Shown: in pieces, positions 44,349-55,900 of the stretch | Layout: every line of letters begins with the position of its first letter | Numbering within the stretch: position 1 is the stretch's first letter | NCBI RefSeq assembly: GCF_019112545.1 | Contig: NW_025064882.1 | Span: forward strand, 320,408-384,407 | Source of the DNA: Guyanagaster necrorhizus | Lineage: Eukaryota; Basidiomycota; Agaricomycetes; Agaricales; Physalacriaceae | Direction of reading: 5' to 3' | Length of the DNA: 64,000 bases | The notes under the pieces: model-generated | Database searches by the model: none | What the model saw: the letters and a program-made list of their open reading frames with translations, nothing else | What the model was told of the DNA's origin: nothing | Made by a program: the position numbers and the translations under genes

Positions 44349-47300
44349 ATGCCCCGCCGCGCTTCCACCCGCACCACCACTACCTACGTCGAGCAGCCAA
44401 CATATCAGCCTTCTGCTGCCCCCTACCCTGCCCCGACGTTACCCTCTGAGCTCGTCGTGCTCCGGACGAACTGGAAATGGGCCGCGTTAAGTCAGTTTTT
44501 CTTCACCTTTTCCCAGTTGATGTCTATGGACGACCTATCGTTGAATGTAGGCTTCATATTCCAGGTATCTTTATATCATCTTGACTAACGTCCTTTTTTC
44601 CAGGACATCGAAGAAGATCTAGTACAGGGAAGCAACATATATCTGCCCCGCGTCATGCAGAGATTGTTGTATACGCTTTCGTACGATCGCAAAATAACGT
44701 GAGCATCGTTACTACCTTTTTTACTGTCAAAGTCGCGTATTGATCGCGTTTTAGGTCGAACAACTGGCAGACAGCTCTGCGAAAACAATATTACAAACGC
44801 GACCCGGCCGCGAACCCGATAGGACCTGAACCGTTCCCTAGCGCGTCAATGTCTCACACTCGGACAACTTCACTCGCCACACCGGATTCCCAATCTCGTG
44901 CAAAGACTGAGGACTCTGAGGTGGCCGACAAAGTCAAGAATGAGACGCCAGCTATGTCTGTTCCGCCTGAAGAAATCAAATCTGATGTTGGACAAAACGA
45001 GGAGACTATAAAATCTGAGACTCCTGCTGCAGAAGAGCCTCCACAGGAGGAGGGAGAGGAGCCAGAAGAGTCCAAGGACTGGCTCGAGTTGTCCATGCTT
45101 GAGAAACTCGATTCCATGCATCTCTTGATGGAATGGCAATTCCAAAACGCGACCCGACTACGAACCCTTATGAAATCGGATGACGACTTGGCAACCTGGG
45201 TGAATAACCTATGTTTCCTCATACCTGAGTTTCATTAATGAAGTTCACACAGCGGATCGAACCCATTGGGTACGACTCCAAGAGGAATGCCTATTGGCTG
45301 GTGGGTGCCGACCGATTATGGATACAACGAGAGCCTCCGAGACCCCCGCGGTCTTCGAAGAGCCTTAAACGCAAGAGACCGGAACCCAAGGTCAAGAACA
45401 GGAAGGGGAAAGCCAGCCTTGCGAAACGTGCACGCATAGAGCCGCCTCCTAAAAGAGGCAAGGCAAAAGCCAAAGCCAAAGAAGACTCTTCCCCCGTTGG
45501 TCGTCGCAGTCGCGCTGCCAAAGCCCAGGCGAACATCAAGCTTGACGCGCAGGCCAGGGAGTTGGCAGAACTCAACCGACAGGCCGCCGCTTTTAGTCGG
45601 AGCGATAGTGGTTTGAGAACGTCAAGTCGACGACAACTTGCATCTACACCCAAATACACTCCAAGGGGGACACGAAACAGTGCACGGCTAAGGGGGACTC
45701 AGAATGACGATGAGTGGCAGGCAGTTCCAGAGGAGTGGTTGAATGAAAGCGTTAATGGTAACAGGAACACAAGAAGCAAAAATTCGAAGTCCAAGACGGG
45801 TTTAGAGAGCGAAGGGAGCTCTATAAGTGATTTGACAGATTTGAGCGACGAAGAAAGTGAGGAGAAGGCGAAAGGCGATGACGATGACGATGACGACGAT
45901 GACGAGGAAAAGGAGGAGGAGGAGGAGGAGGAGGAGGAGGAGGAGGAACAAGATCAAGGTGAGGCAGATGAGGAGGGAGATGAGGAAGGGGACCCTCCGG
46001 AACCTGTAATTGAGCAACTGGAGGAACAATACCAGGTACCTACAGACTTTATTGAATGGGAGACCGTAAGTCAGCTTACTTCTCGTCGAGTCTGTCTCAC
46101 TGCTCGTCAGATATGCGTTACATTGTACGAATGGGAGCACACAGCGGAGCGCTGGCAGAATGCTACTCATTACGCGGAGAAAGCACTGTACAAGGTCTTG
46201 ACAACCTCCATTGTTCCAGTTATCACTGAGGAGCTTCGAGTACGTGTTCCTGCTAAACTGACCGTGATCTGTGTTTGACGTGAATTATAGGAAGTCGCTC
46301 GTAAGAAAAAGATCGAGGAAGCTGTTGTACATCGCAAACGCTCATCTCGCATAGCTATCAAGGAATCTGTGCGAGAGGAAGCTCGTCAGGCAATTGCAAG
46401 GAAAGCCGAGGAGGAAGAAAAGATGAGTCGTGCCAGGCGTGCAGAGGCCAGGCAGCAGAAGGAAGAAGAAGCCCGTCAGAAACGGGAGAATGCTCGCGAG
46501 CAACGAAGAAACGAACGAGAAGCCCGGGAAGCGCAAGAAGCCAAAGATGAAGGCGAGAGGTAATTGTTCTGCGTCTTCTGTATGAATGCATGTTGACCGT
46601 CTGCTTCAGCGCCGGTATGCCGGTCGACGTCGTTGGTAATGGGGCTGCCGTCGACCGACAAGCGAATGGCACATCCGGGCACCGTACTTCGAACGGTGTC
46701 GCCAGTGGATCTCGCACTCCGGCTGGCGAGGACTGGGAGTTGGATTGCGAGATATGCCTTCGCCGGGGCGTAAATCTCGTAGGCATCCTTCATGATTGCT
46801 CTGTAGTCGTTCTAACTTGAATCTTCTATTCTGTTTTCAGGATGATGGAGTTCCTATGATGTGCTGTGGATCATGTTCCAAATGGCAGCATATATCTTGT
46901 CATGATCAAGCTGACTTTCGATCTGGTCGTCCAAGAAGGAACTGGGAGCAAGTGGAATTTATCTGCCGAAACTGTTCACAGACAAAACGACAGTCGCACT
47001 ATTCCAATGCGCATCCACCTCCTGCAGCAGGGCGCGATCAGTACCTTGCGCTGCGTGCTCCTGGATCCGTCGCGTCGACGAGCAACTCTTATGGGAATTA
47101 CAATGCTCCAGCGTATCCTGGATACAATCCCTACTCTCAACCTACGAAAAACTACAACCACCAGCAGATGTCTGATGTACGTTCACATGCCGCACAAACT
47201 CAATCATCGTATCCGCTTCAAACGAAGGCCATATCCTTCACCCATTACCAACCCCAACAACGCGGCTTCTCTCAAACACATTCTTCTTATAACGCGGCAC

Positions 47301-47640
47301 CCTATGTACAGCCGTATGGACAAGCAGCTTCTGTCGGACAATACGGACAATACACGGAGTCAATAACTAATGGATCAAATGGCTACGCGTATCCAGTAAG
47401 CTGAGGGTCGATTTTATTTTTATTTTTTTCTGACTCCGAGTTTAGCGTTCTGCACCAAGTGCTAGATGGAGCGTTACGACTCCAGCACAACAATCTCCGG
47501 GATATGGCACAGCTTCCTATCCCACTACAGAAAGGACCTCAGCCAGTGGGCGTCAGTATCCGGACACTCAAAAATGGCAGCATCAGCCTACACAAAAGAT
47601 GACGGACGCATACAGCACTGGCTACCACCCGAACACTTAA
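44349..47640 (+). CDS. DDT/WHIM-like and PHD-finger chromatin protein
   Basis: Nine exons (44349-44546, 44604-44697, 44754-45199, 45253-46065, 46111-46239, 46291-46559, 46610-46778, 46841-47395, 47446-47640) give 955 residues. The N-terminal module KWAALSQFFFTFSQLMSMDD followed by YLPRVMQRLLYTLSYDRK resembles a DDT domain; RIEPIGYDSKRNAYWLVGAD resembles WHIM/WSD modules of ISWI-associated proteins. Then come Lys/Arg-rich and acidic stretches, a charged coiled coil (about 46370-46560) and a PHD zinc finger: CEICLRRGVNLDDGVPMMCC, GSCSKWQHISCH and FICRNC. The C-terminus is Tyr/Gln/Ser-rich. It is probably a subunit of a chromatin-remodelling or histone-reading complex, like RSF1/CECR2 types, but orthology is uncertain. 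Confidence 0.85.
45876..45948 (+). repeat. Acidic GAC/GAT and GAG codon run
   Basis: Within the PHD gene, codons for about ten Asp then more than a dozen Glu in near-perfect trinucleotide repeats. Such tracts are often disordered and can interact with histones; length is likely to vary between strains. Confidence 0.85.
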
Positions 47641-47809
47641 ATTGACTTATTGGTTTCGAGATAATTAGACGGCACCTTGCATGTTTATTGGATCTTTTAT
47701 ACTGTGTGTCCGGATAGAAAGGTGTTTTTTTTTGTTTATTCTGTATGTGTGTACATGTCCGAGATGTAATAGTGATACAACTAGTAATACACAGTGCCAT
47801 GATAATGGC

Positions 47810-48684
47810 TTATCGAATTGATTCGTACATTTTGTATGCTGGAGTTTTGAACGTAAATACGTCTGTGTCAAGAGGATCCTGGTCCCTGTGGATATGTTAG
47901 TTAGAAAATTTCGGGGATGAATACAACATACTCGATAGGTCCCAAGACACGTAGACCCCGAACATGGGTATCCTTACCGCTCTGGTGGTTGGTCATGACG
48001 ATGATCTGGAGCACGTAGGCGTAAATGGGTTTCCTAGAAACAAAGGGCATCAAGGACCATCATTAGTTGAATTTGGGCTGGACATACAGCCCGTCACCGT
48101 CCTCGTTGGGTTCCGATGAGATATCGAAAGTTAGCCAGCCATCCGGTTTATCCAATGTTATTATTCGAACATCCTGCAGATCCGTTGAGCCTGTTCCGGC
48201 ACGAATGGCAAGCGTCGCGGGGGTATACGAGTCGTCCAGAGGATGACTGAGGTATATGCTCAGTTTCTACGGTGATGTCGTCAGCAACAGCAGCGTAACT
48301 TAAACAGTAAGACGGACCTGGACGGGCATTTTTCGAGGAAACTCGATGGTGATGAAATGAGGCTGGGGACCATCCGAACTGGGAGATTTAACGACGACGG
48401 TGGCATTTCAACGCGTCAGGACTCACTGCCAAAACGTCTCAGAATCACCGTCTCGCAAGCACTCGACCCCGAAACCGAATTTTGCAGAGGACACGGACCA
48501 TTTGGCGCGTGAAGAGATATCTGGCCAAGGAAGGATTGGTGGTCGTTTCATGGCTGAGTTACTGTTGAATAGCGATGATTTTAAGCAATGGTACTATATA
48601 TCGTTTACCTGAGAGGAGAAAGGGAGCGTTGAGGTTGGCGTCGTCGATGAGAGGCAGAGGCTGTCCAGGAGGAGGAAGAGACAT
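47810..48684 (-). CDS. APC10: Anaphase-promoting complex subunit 10 (Doc1)
   Basis: Six exons on the minus strand (48684-48609, 48553-48427, 48378-48318, 48266-48088, 48033-47932, 47885-47810) give 206 residues. The DOC jelly-roll domain is complete: KWSVSSAKFGFGVECLRDG, DSETFWHSDGPQPHFITIEF, KLSIYLSHPLDDSYTPATLA, SGKDTHVRGLRVLGP. The chain ends SIR, the Ile-Arg tail that APC10 uses to dock on a TPR subunit (Cdc27/APC3). It forms part of the degron receptor with Cdh1/Cdc20. A His at FWH stands where most members have Gln; this sits at a splice junction. The gene is divergent from UBA4 with only 58 bp between starts. Confidence 0.93.
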
Positions 48685-48742
48685 CGTGGTAAGAGGCAAG
48701 CCGTGACCGTGTTGCAGCAGTGTTCCTTGCCTCTTGCCTTCC
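48685..48742. promoter_or_regulatory. 58-bp divergent interval between APC10 and UBA4 starts
   Basis: The start codons are separated by only 58 bp, so transcription of each gene probably begins within, or across, the other's leader or first intron. No TATA box is visible. Confidence 0.5.
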
Positions 48743-50241
48743 ATGGAGCTCCCCATCGAAGACTACCGCCGGTACGGGCGGCAGATGATCCTCGATGGAT
48801 TCGGTCTCCCAGGTATTTTTCATTCTTACCTTTCGACCACCATCATCGTTTCTTATCCATCGCCAAGGTCAGCTCAAGCTCCGGAATTCGTCCGTCGTCG
48901 TCGTAGGCGCCGGTGGACTCGGATGTCCAGCCCTTCAGTATCTGGGTGCAGCAGGATTTGGTGAACCCAGATCATCCTTTTCGTCGAGATACTAGCTGAC
49001 ATTGCGCCAGGAAGAATAGGCATCATCGACCACGATGTCGTAGAAGTATCCAATCTACAACGACAGATTCTGCACAATGAAAGTACCATTGGACTTCCCA
49101 AGGCTGAATCTGCAGCAGAGTCACTTCGACGGTGAGGGTACCTAGCAAACGTCCCGCCATTTAAGCTCATTTGGTACAGACTGAATTCTCGCCTGAACCT
49201 GGACGTGATAATCGAAGCCTTGACGCCACAAAATGCACTTCATCTTCTGCAGCCATACGACATCATCCTCGACTGCACAGACAATGCACCGACACGGTAT
49301 CTACTCTCAGACACTGCGGTCGCACTCGGTAAACCACTCGTGAGTGGGGCTGCTCAGAAATTTGAGGGACAGCTCTGTTGCTACAATCTTGGCCCCGACG
49401 GTCCTTGCTACCGGTGTCTGTTCCCAACGCCTCCAGCCTCAGAAACAGTGGGGACATGCGCAGAGACAGGAATCCTCGGTGCAGTAACTGGCGTCATTGG
49501 CAACATGCAAGCATTGGAGGCCATCAAAATCGCTACTGGTTTACACGGTCCGTAATTTCTTGGACGCAGTATTTTCCTGATCACTGATATCCCATCGTTA
49601 GACCAGAAACCATCTCTCCTCGTTTTCTCCGCCCTGGGTTCACCCCCGTTCCGTAGCATCAAACTTCGGTCGCGCAGGGCTAGCTGTCCTGTATGTGGGA
49701 CAGAAGGAGAGGAGGTTGGTGAAATCAAAGATATCGACTACGTTCAGTTCTGTGGAGGTGCTGCTCCGGACTGGGAGAGCCGCGGGATGATTGAAGGACG
49801 ATCCGACCGGCGGATACGCGTTCAAGTACGTTAACTGAAGTTTCCGTGTAAGACTACTGCTAAATACTGCTCTTTAGGACTTTAATGATGTATTAGCAAA
49901 GAAAAAGGTCAAGATCATCGATGTTCGACCTCCAACAGAATTTGGGATTTGTCGGTTACCTTATTCAATAAGTAAGTCTTCGTCCCCAAAGAACGAGCGA
50001 ATAAAATAAAGAAATTTATGTAGATGTTCCTCTCAGCGTCCTTGTTGCCAACCCTGCCGAGCAGCTTCCAAGCGACAATGAAACAGAGACATATATCGTA
50101 TGTCGTCTCGGCAATGATTCACAGATAGGTGCGGACGCCCTACGAAGCGTCCGAACTGGCAGCTCCATGTCCATCAAAGATGTTATTGGAGGTCTTCGCG
50201 CTTGGTCAAGAGACATTGATAGAACATTTCCAGTGTACTGA
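48743..50241 (+). CDS. UBA4: Uba4/MOCS3 adenylyltransferase-sulfurtransferase
   Basis: Seven exons (48743-48812, 48868-48960, 49011-49131, 49180-49547, 49602-49825, 49878-49971, 50024-50241) give 395 residues. The E1-like domain begins [20 protein letters not shown] and holds the ATP loop [18 protein letters not shown] and [11 protein letters not shown]. Zinc ligands are CYRC and CPVC; the crossover Cys is in [15 protein letters not shown]-terminal rhodanese domain carries the catalytic Cys in [10 protein letters not shown]. Uba4 activates Urm1 for tRNA thiolation and urmylation, and MOCS3-type members also feed molybdopterin synthesis. Conserved residues are all present. Confidence 0.95.
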
Positions 50242-50350
50242 TCTATTCCATTCCTACATACATTTACAATACATTTATAATAAGCGTTATGTACTTGATC
50301 TAATTAAGCTATTTCTCTAAGAAACCGTATCAGCGTCAGATGATCAGTTA

Positions 50351-51302
50351 TCAGCAAATGGACGTACTTGCAAGCTTCAACCACTTGGGCACTTTCTTTG
50401 TTTCAGAGGATGAGCCTGAAGAACCTGGTATCCTAGACATGGGAACGTTGGGTGGGGGTGTATCCAGTACTTCTGGAGGCCTAGGTAAGTCAACGGCCTG
50501 TGAAAGAACATTTGTGATCAAAGGCGCGGGGACGTGCGACCCTTACAACCCAATTAGCGACGTAAAAGACCATTGTTCAAGTTGCATTTACCATTCAAAG
50601 AGTCATCTTCAAACCGAATGAGAAGTACAGATGATGGTGCCAGTTGTAGCTGTGCTAGCGTCAAGTCGCGAACCTTGAGATCAGAGACTTTGAGGTCTCG
50701 CTTTGGGGGCTGATCTATGTGACGATGAGTATGCAGTGCCAAAATTAATGTTCCCATACGCACAAAGAATAAACTTGATGGGCTTCACATCTTCTCGAAG
50801 CAATCCCCTCACAAAGGCGTATACAGAACGGATCTTATCTGTTGAAGGGAAGGCCTTCTCCAGCTGCGTCCTGTCGGTGAAGCGGATACGTATCGTTGTC
50901 TGCACCGTGATAAGTAACTAAAGTAACAATGTTTAACGAGATATCAGATGAGAACGCACAATTGGCCATCGATCCCGCTTTGCCTGATCCTCGGCCTCTT
51001 TCACGGACTTTAACTGCAACGGTGCATTCGTAAGCGCCTGGGTACGCGCGGCCAGCTGTGACTGAGCGGCTTTCAAGTCTGACGAGGTGGGGATAAAGTA
51101 TTCATCTGGTAATGCGGCTACGTAGAATTCGTCGTCAACGTCTGATTGTAGCGAATTCAATTTAGTGCTTACAGGGAACGGTGGCGATCACGTCAGAAGG
51201 TTTATAGACTTTGAAATCGGACTTTGGCTGCGACGTATTCACCACGGTGTCTGTATTCGTCATTGAGGAAGGGCCAGCAGCCGCCTGTTGTTGTTCGGAC
51301 AT
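50351..51302 (-). CDS. UBX-domain protein (TUG/Ubx4-like C-terminal part)
   Basis: Five exons on the minus strand (51302-51173, 51141-50960, 50917-50764, 50714-50592, 50424-50351) give 220 residues. MSEQQQAAAGPSSMTNTD opens a disordered leader with FKVYKPSDVIATVP; a helical stretch KSVKEAEDQAKRDRW precedes the UBX fold TVQTTIRIRFTDRTQLEKAF, RSVYAFVRGLLREDV and VLLIRFEDDSLN. The tail VPKWLKLAS resembles the end of TUG/ASPSCR1. UBX proteins are adaptors of the Cdc48/p97 ATPase. The N-terminal ubiquitin-like part of TUG was not found upstream. The last acceptor is uncertain: ACCAG (used here) and TTCAG nine nt later both keep the frame. Confidence 0.82.
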
Positions 51303-52910
51303 GGTGGTATGTGTTCACGAGAAAGGGTATTACAAACTGGGATGTATTATTCAACAACCACACAATTGAAACGCGATCACGAACGCTCTCACGTCGTAAA
51401 AAAAAAAAGGAAGATAATTCAGATTACCTGTAAGAATACGTGAGCTATGGGCAAAAAATCAAGACACAAGAAAATGAAAAATCAGGTAGAAAAAAGTTGT
51501 CTCATACCGTCAGCCCCAGGATGCACTGGCAAGTGATCCCTTTGGTGTGAGACCGACAGCAATCGAACGCAAATTACATGAGTAGCATCATAGAGAAAAA
51601 GAGGAGAAAATAGGCAGAAACGCGACTCACTAGCTGTAGATGGTGGGAAAAGAAAGAGAAACAATGCGTTATATATAGTTTTGTAATATTTGGCCATACT
51701 TGGTGCGATGGCCGGATTGTGCCGAGAATCTTCGATGCAAGGGAATCTCCGTCGTCGAGGAATGAATTAGTCAGGGCCTGTGTACGTTTTTTGTGCAGAG
51801 TGTCTGTACGGACTCTGATTTAGAGCGTCTGGTGTTCATGTTGGATCAAAGCACCATTCACAGATATGCCACAGTGCTAGTCTGCCAGTGCTAACTCTTT
51901 ATCACAAGCCCAACTTTTATGATCAATAAAAATGCACCAACGAAGAAGAGACTACTTGTCAGCATCAAAAAAATACTGGCCCATCATATTTTTGTTCTAC
52001 GAACCCTTTTTGATAATCCATCTGACGTTATATTCCGCCTTGAAGCAAATAACAGGGGAAATATACGTTGCAGCGGGAGACACAAGGCTAGTGAGCCAAG
52101 GATGGACGTTCAGACGTTCAAGTTCAGAAGGGGCGACGTACAAAATCCAAAGAGCCAAAGATATTTCACGGGCGGAGGTCCCAAACACGGCGGTGTGTAC
52201 GCTGGTGGTGGTTGCCACCTTTCATACGGCGGAGGTGCACTGGTTTCTTCAAGTTCACGTGGTATCGAACAAGCCTGGGCATTAAATCAGAAAAATGCGG
52301 AATGGGCTGTCAACGTACGTTTCGCTCCGTATCTACGACATCCACCATTTGAGTGCATGAAGCAGACATTAACTTGGGACGGCAAGCAGAGTCGCAAGTT
52401 CGCAAGCGCCTTTATGATGTTGCGGAGGTCCGTTCAGCGGCATAGAATGACGGTAATCCAGCCATCATGTCGCTCTGAAAACTCCGCGTAACAAAGTTCA
52501 ATGCATCTGATGAATACTTCAGTTATAGGCTGACCAAACGCTTAACGTCGCATGTCGGCACAAGGTTCTACAAACACCGATAGATTCAAGGGTGTTTAAC
52601 ATCGTTAGATATACGGCGCGGGTACGACGGACGCTCTGGAAGTAGATTCTTTCTCGTGGGCATATTCGGCAAGACTTGAGAACGTGAATCCGTACTGGAA
52701 AAGAGGCGGCCTTGGTCTCGTGCGGCGGCGCAGATAGATGAGAGGGATGTCATTCCATGGGCTCTTTCAAGATGATGTACGTGAACGAGTACAACTCTTC
52801 GGTTTCAACCCAAGCTTAAATGTAGATCTGAAAAATGTTCGTAACATTTCTTCAAGGAATCATATAAATGCCCAGAAATGCACTCGAATTTATTGACATC
52901 TTCATTGTCA
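51303..52910. other. Gene-poor stretch with an unsupported ORF and repeat copy B
   Basis: About 1.6 kb between the UBX start and the WDR24 3' end. The UBX promoter lies at the left. An ATG ORF at 51919-52491 (190 codons, Gly-rich middle) is overlapped by a 117-codon ORF in another frame and an antisense one; none has homology or splice support. Repeat copy B occupies 52632-52861. This is the most likely place for old mobile-element remains in the window. Confidence 0.45.
52632..52861 (-). repeat. Dispersed repeat, copy B
   Basis: Partner of 42644-42872. In antisense it stays open across NDIPLIYLRRRTRP-PLFQYGF and lacks the stop of copy A, so it may be closer to the ancestral coding form. Ends are not marked by clear inverted repeats or target duplications. 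Confidence 0.65.
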
Positions 52911-55900
52911 TCATACGCTATCATTGGAACCGTTTGCTGCCCAACAAAAATGTCCACAACCAGCCGCGCACGGATGACCTATGAAATCACTCATCTTGTC
53001 CATCACGGTATTCGTAGTTTCGGATGTTTGCACATCAACCGTGCTCACGGCACTAGTGGTCGAACTGCTATCATCATCTACAACGGTCTCTGTAGAGCTA
53101 CGAGCAACTGATCGCCCCCGATGATCTTCAGTGGCGGCTGTAGCCGGCAGAAACGACTTTGGAAGGTGCACCATTGGTCGTTGCATGTAATATCGCTGAT
53201 AGCAGACATGATGGCCACCGTGAGAGCATATTGAACACTGGAAAAGAAGGCCGCGGACAGGAAGTCGACTACCAGATCTTCATCAATCGCAGTAATGGTG
53301 AAACAGAAAATATGCTGTACCATATGTTACACATTGCCGGCGGCGCTTTGCACGCCGAACAGAGCCAGTAACCTGCGTTGCGGTCAGTCGTACCAAGAGG
53401 CAGTGCCAGTGCTTTGCGGCATCGACCGCATGAAGTATAGATGGTAGTTTCAAGCTTTACATCATTTATGAGCACTACATGCCAACAGAGCAAAATCGTG
53501 CCCACCTGACTGGCCTGTCGAATCTCCTCAGCCTCACAGACCTTCCGCAAATACGCAGCACAAGTGTGTAGTCGCAGCCTGGCAAGTTTATCTGGATATG
53601 AACAAACGCATCTTCATTAATATCCAACCGCGGAATCTTAAATGACAAGAGTTACCAATGTAGGAGTCAAGGAAGCCAACGACTCTTCGTTTATCTATGC
53701 GGAGTTCTTTGGCCACTAGAACAGACAACATCGCACACATTTGCATGTCACCCTTTATGGTATTAAGTTTGGCATATTTCATTCAATATGTTTGTTTCAC
53801 ACACCTCATCAGCAAAGTCATCGAGAGCGTTGCGCAAGGCCTCCCATGCCAAATCTCGACACCTTTTCTCCTCCAACCGAACGAGATCTTGGCGTCTATC
53901 TGTCACATCGACAACAACAGCGGGGAAACTACCATCTCCTTCGCCCACATCTAACATGGCTTCGGAAATAGTCGTGCTCTTCTCTTTCTGATGAGTTACG
54001 TCACGAGCGGTCTCCTCGGTCTTGATGCCATTCGCACTTTCAGACTGGAGGCCTTCTCCCACAGTAACAGTTTTAATGCTGCTCTGTGAAGTCCTGAGCT
54101 TCAGCGGTTTTGTGGAACCGGGACCCGGCAGAGAAGCGATAGTTGAACTACGGCTACGAGATTTCTTTAGAAGAGAACTCGGTCTTGTTGATCTCTTTGA
54201 CGAGCTGGACCTTGAAGGCAAACGTGGTGAAGGTCGGGGCGACTCATGATTGTCATCATATTCTGAATCAGTGGAGCGAGGTGATGGCGACGCGTCGTCA
54301 TCGTCATCGTCATCCTCTTCATTGTCCTCTTCATGATCCGACCAGCGTGAATGGCCAATGACATGGGAGAGCGGACTGGGGAGTACTGATGATGACCTCC
54401 TTGCAGGATGATTAGGCGAGAAAGGTATCTGGACGCCTTCATCGCCGCTAGTAGGACCATCGCCTGCCATTTCCACATCGTCTTCATTCCCGCTTGGAGA
54501 TGAGTCGGAATCATCTAAAGCACCCTCCCCGACGTGTCGGAGACTGCTGGTACTTCTGTCTCCAGGGCTTGAACTGTGAATCGACACGGACGGCCGACGA
54601 TATACAGAAGGACGTCGCATCATTGGGGACTCTCCTGAATCTCTTCTTCCCAACGGTGATGGTGTACCTGGAGGAAGAGGGGAAACGCCTTGTCTTGGTG
54701 AAGAATTCTTAGACGATGATGGTGTCATTCGACGTGAACCGGAAACACTGCGCTGTGCAGATCCAGGGTCAACATTATACCCGGAACCCCGACCAGGGCT
54801 GACTTTCTTCGTCAGAGTGGCCGACGAGTCTGTTCTCTCAAGAGGAAGACTATGCCTCCCAGGAGATGGAGACGACGGAACATTACCAGGCGCCGAAAAT
54901 AGTTTCACTGGATTCGAATGGACACCAGCACTTCCATTTTCATCTTCAGGTTCTGGCACTAAGTCAGCCAGTGAGGCCTCAACAAGCAACCACACTTGTC
55001 CCGCGCGATTTCTCCCTGTCTGAAAGGCCAGCTGGATTGACATCAGCATATGCCCATGGGCAATGATCAATCGAATCTCACCTGTGCATTGAGAGCACAT
55101 ATTTGTTTCCGATCTTCACCTTTGAATCTGTAACCTTTCGCTAATCTGGTGAAAGCCGCTACTTCATGTTCAGCTCCTGGTAGATTGTAGGTGCCCGTTG
55201 CCTGGCATTCTGGAACGTATGGACTGTCTCCCAGAGCTTTAAGTTTTGACTTCCCATATTGGGGCATCCGTTCGCGTTGCTCCGGGGATCTTTTACCATT
55301 TCTTCAGCGTCCAGAAAACGGTACGAATTCCGAAAGGACGTACACATCGTCATAAGGTGGTTCCCAAAGCTTCTTGTCATTGGATACGAACGCTAGGGTG
55401 CCAGAAGCCTCCCAACTTGCGGATACCTTCGTGATCGCATCAAGAGGCTTGGTAGCATCTCTGAGATCAATCTGAGAAAACATTCCAGACGAATGCTGCG
55501 CCCAAATGGCATGTGAGTCTCCGAATGTCATATCTGCGTAAATGTGTGCATTGAAGGCAAGTATTTGGGAGAAAAATGAACAACTGACCCGTGACACCAC
55601 CCTCTATCGCAGAACCTGTTACAGACCACTTTGCTATCCAACCTCTTCGCACATCCCAGATTTCGATTGCATCGCCCATTCCAACTACGACATTGGGTGC
55701 CTTCATTCCTGGTGCCAAACCCGAGTTGCTGTCCTTGTTTACTCCGTTCTGAGACGCATCTCGACCACCAAATCCAGCAACATCAAGTCCAAAGGTACGG
55801 TTTCCTCTTTCGGCGGTTCCTGCAAGAGCCGACGGTTGAGACATGTCTGGATTAGAGCCCGTTCCGAGCTCAGCATTCGACACTATGGCGATCTCGCATT

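Noticed and set aside
45802..46170. Minus-strand Leu/Val-rich ORF resembling a membrane protein
   Set aside because: It is the antisense of the acidic repeat in the PHD gene.
51919..52491. 190-codon ORF, Gly-rich
   Set aside because: Overlapping ORFs in two other frames, no homology, no splice sites that extend it, and it is next to repeat copy B; kept only as a note.
53269..53550. A separate zinc-ribbon gene resembling the RPA1 C-terminus (CGRC..CSAC)
   Set aside because: Splicing in phase joins it to the WD40 gene upstream and to the CSICSHGGHH block downstream; the whole matches WDR24/Sea2, so it is the C-terminal zinc module of that gene.
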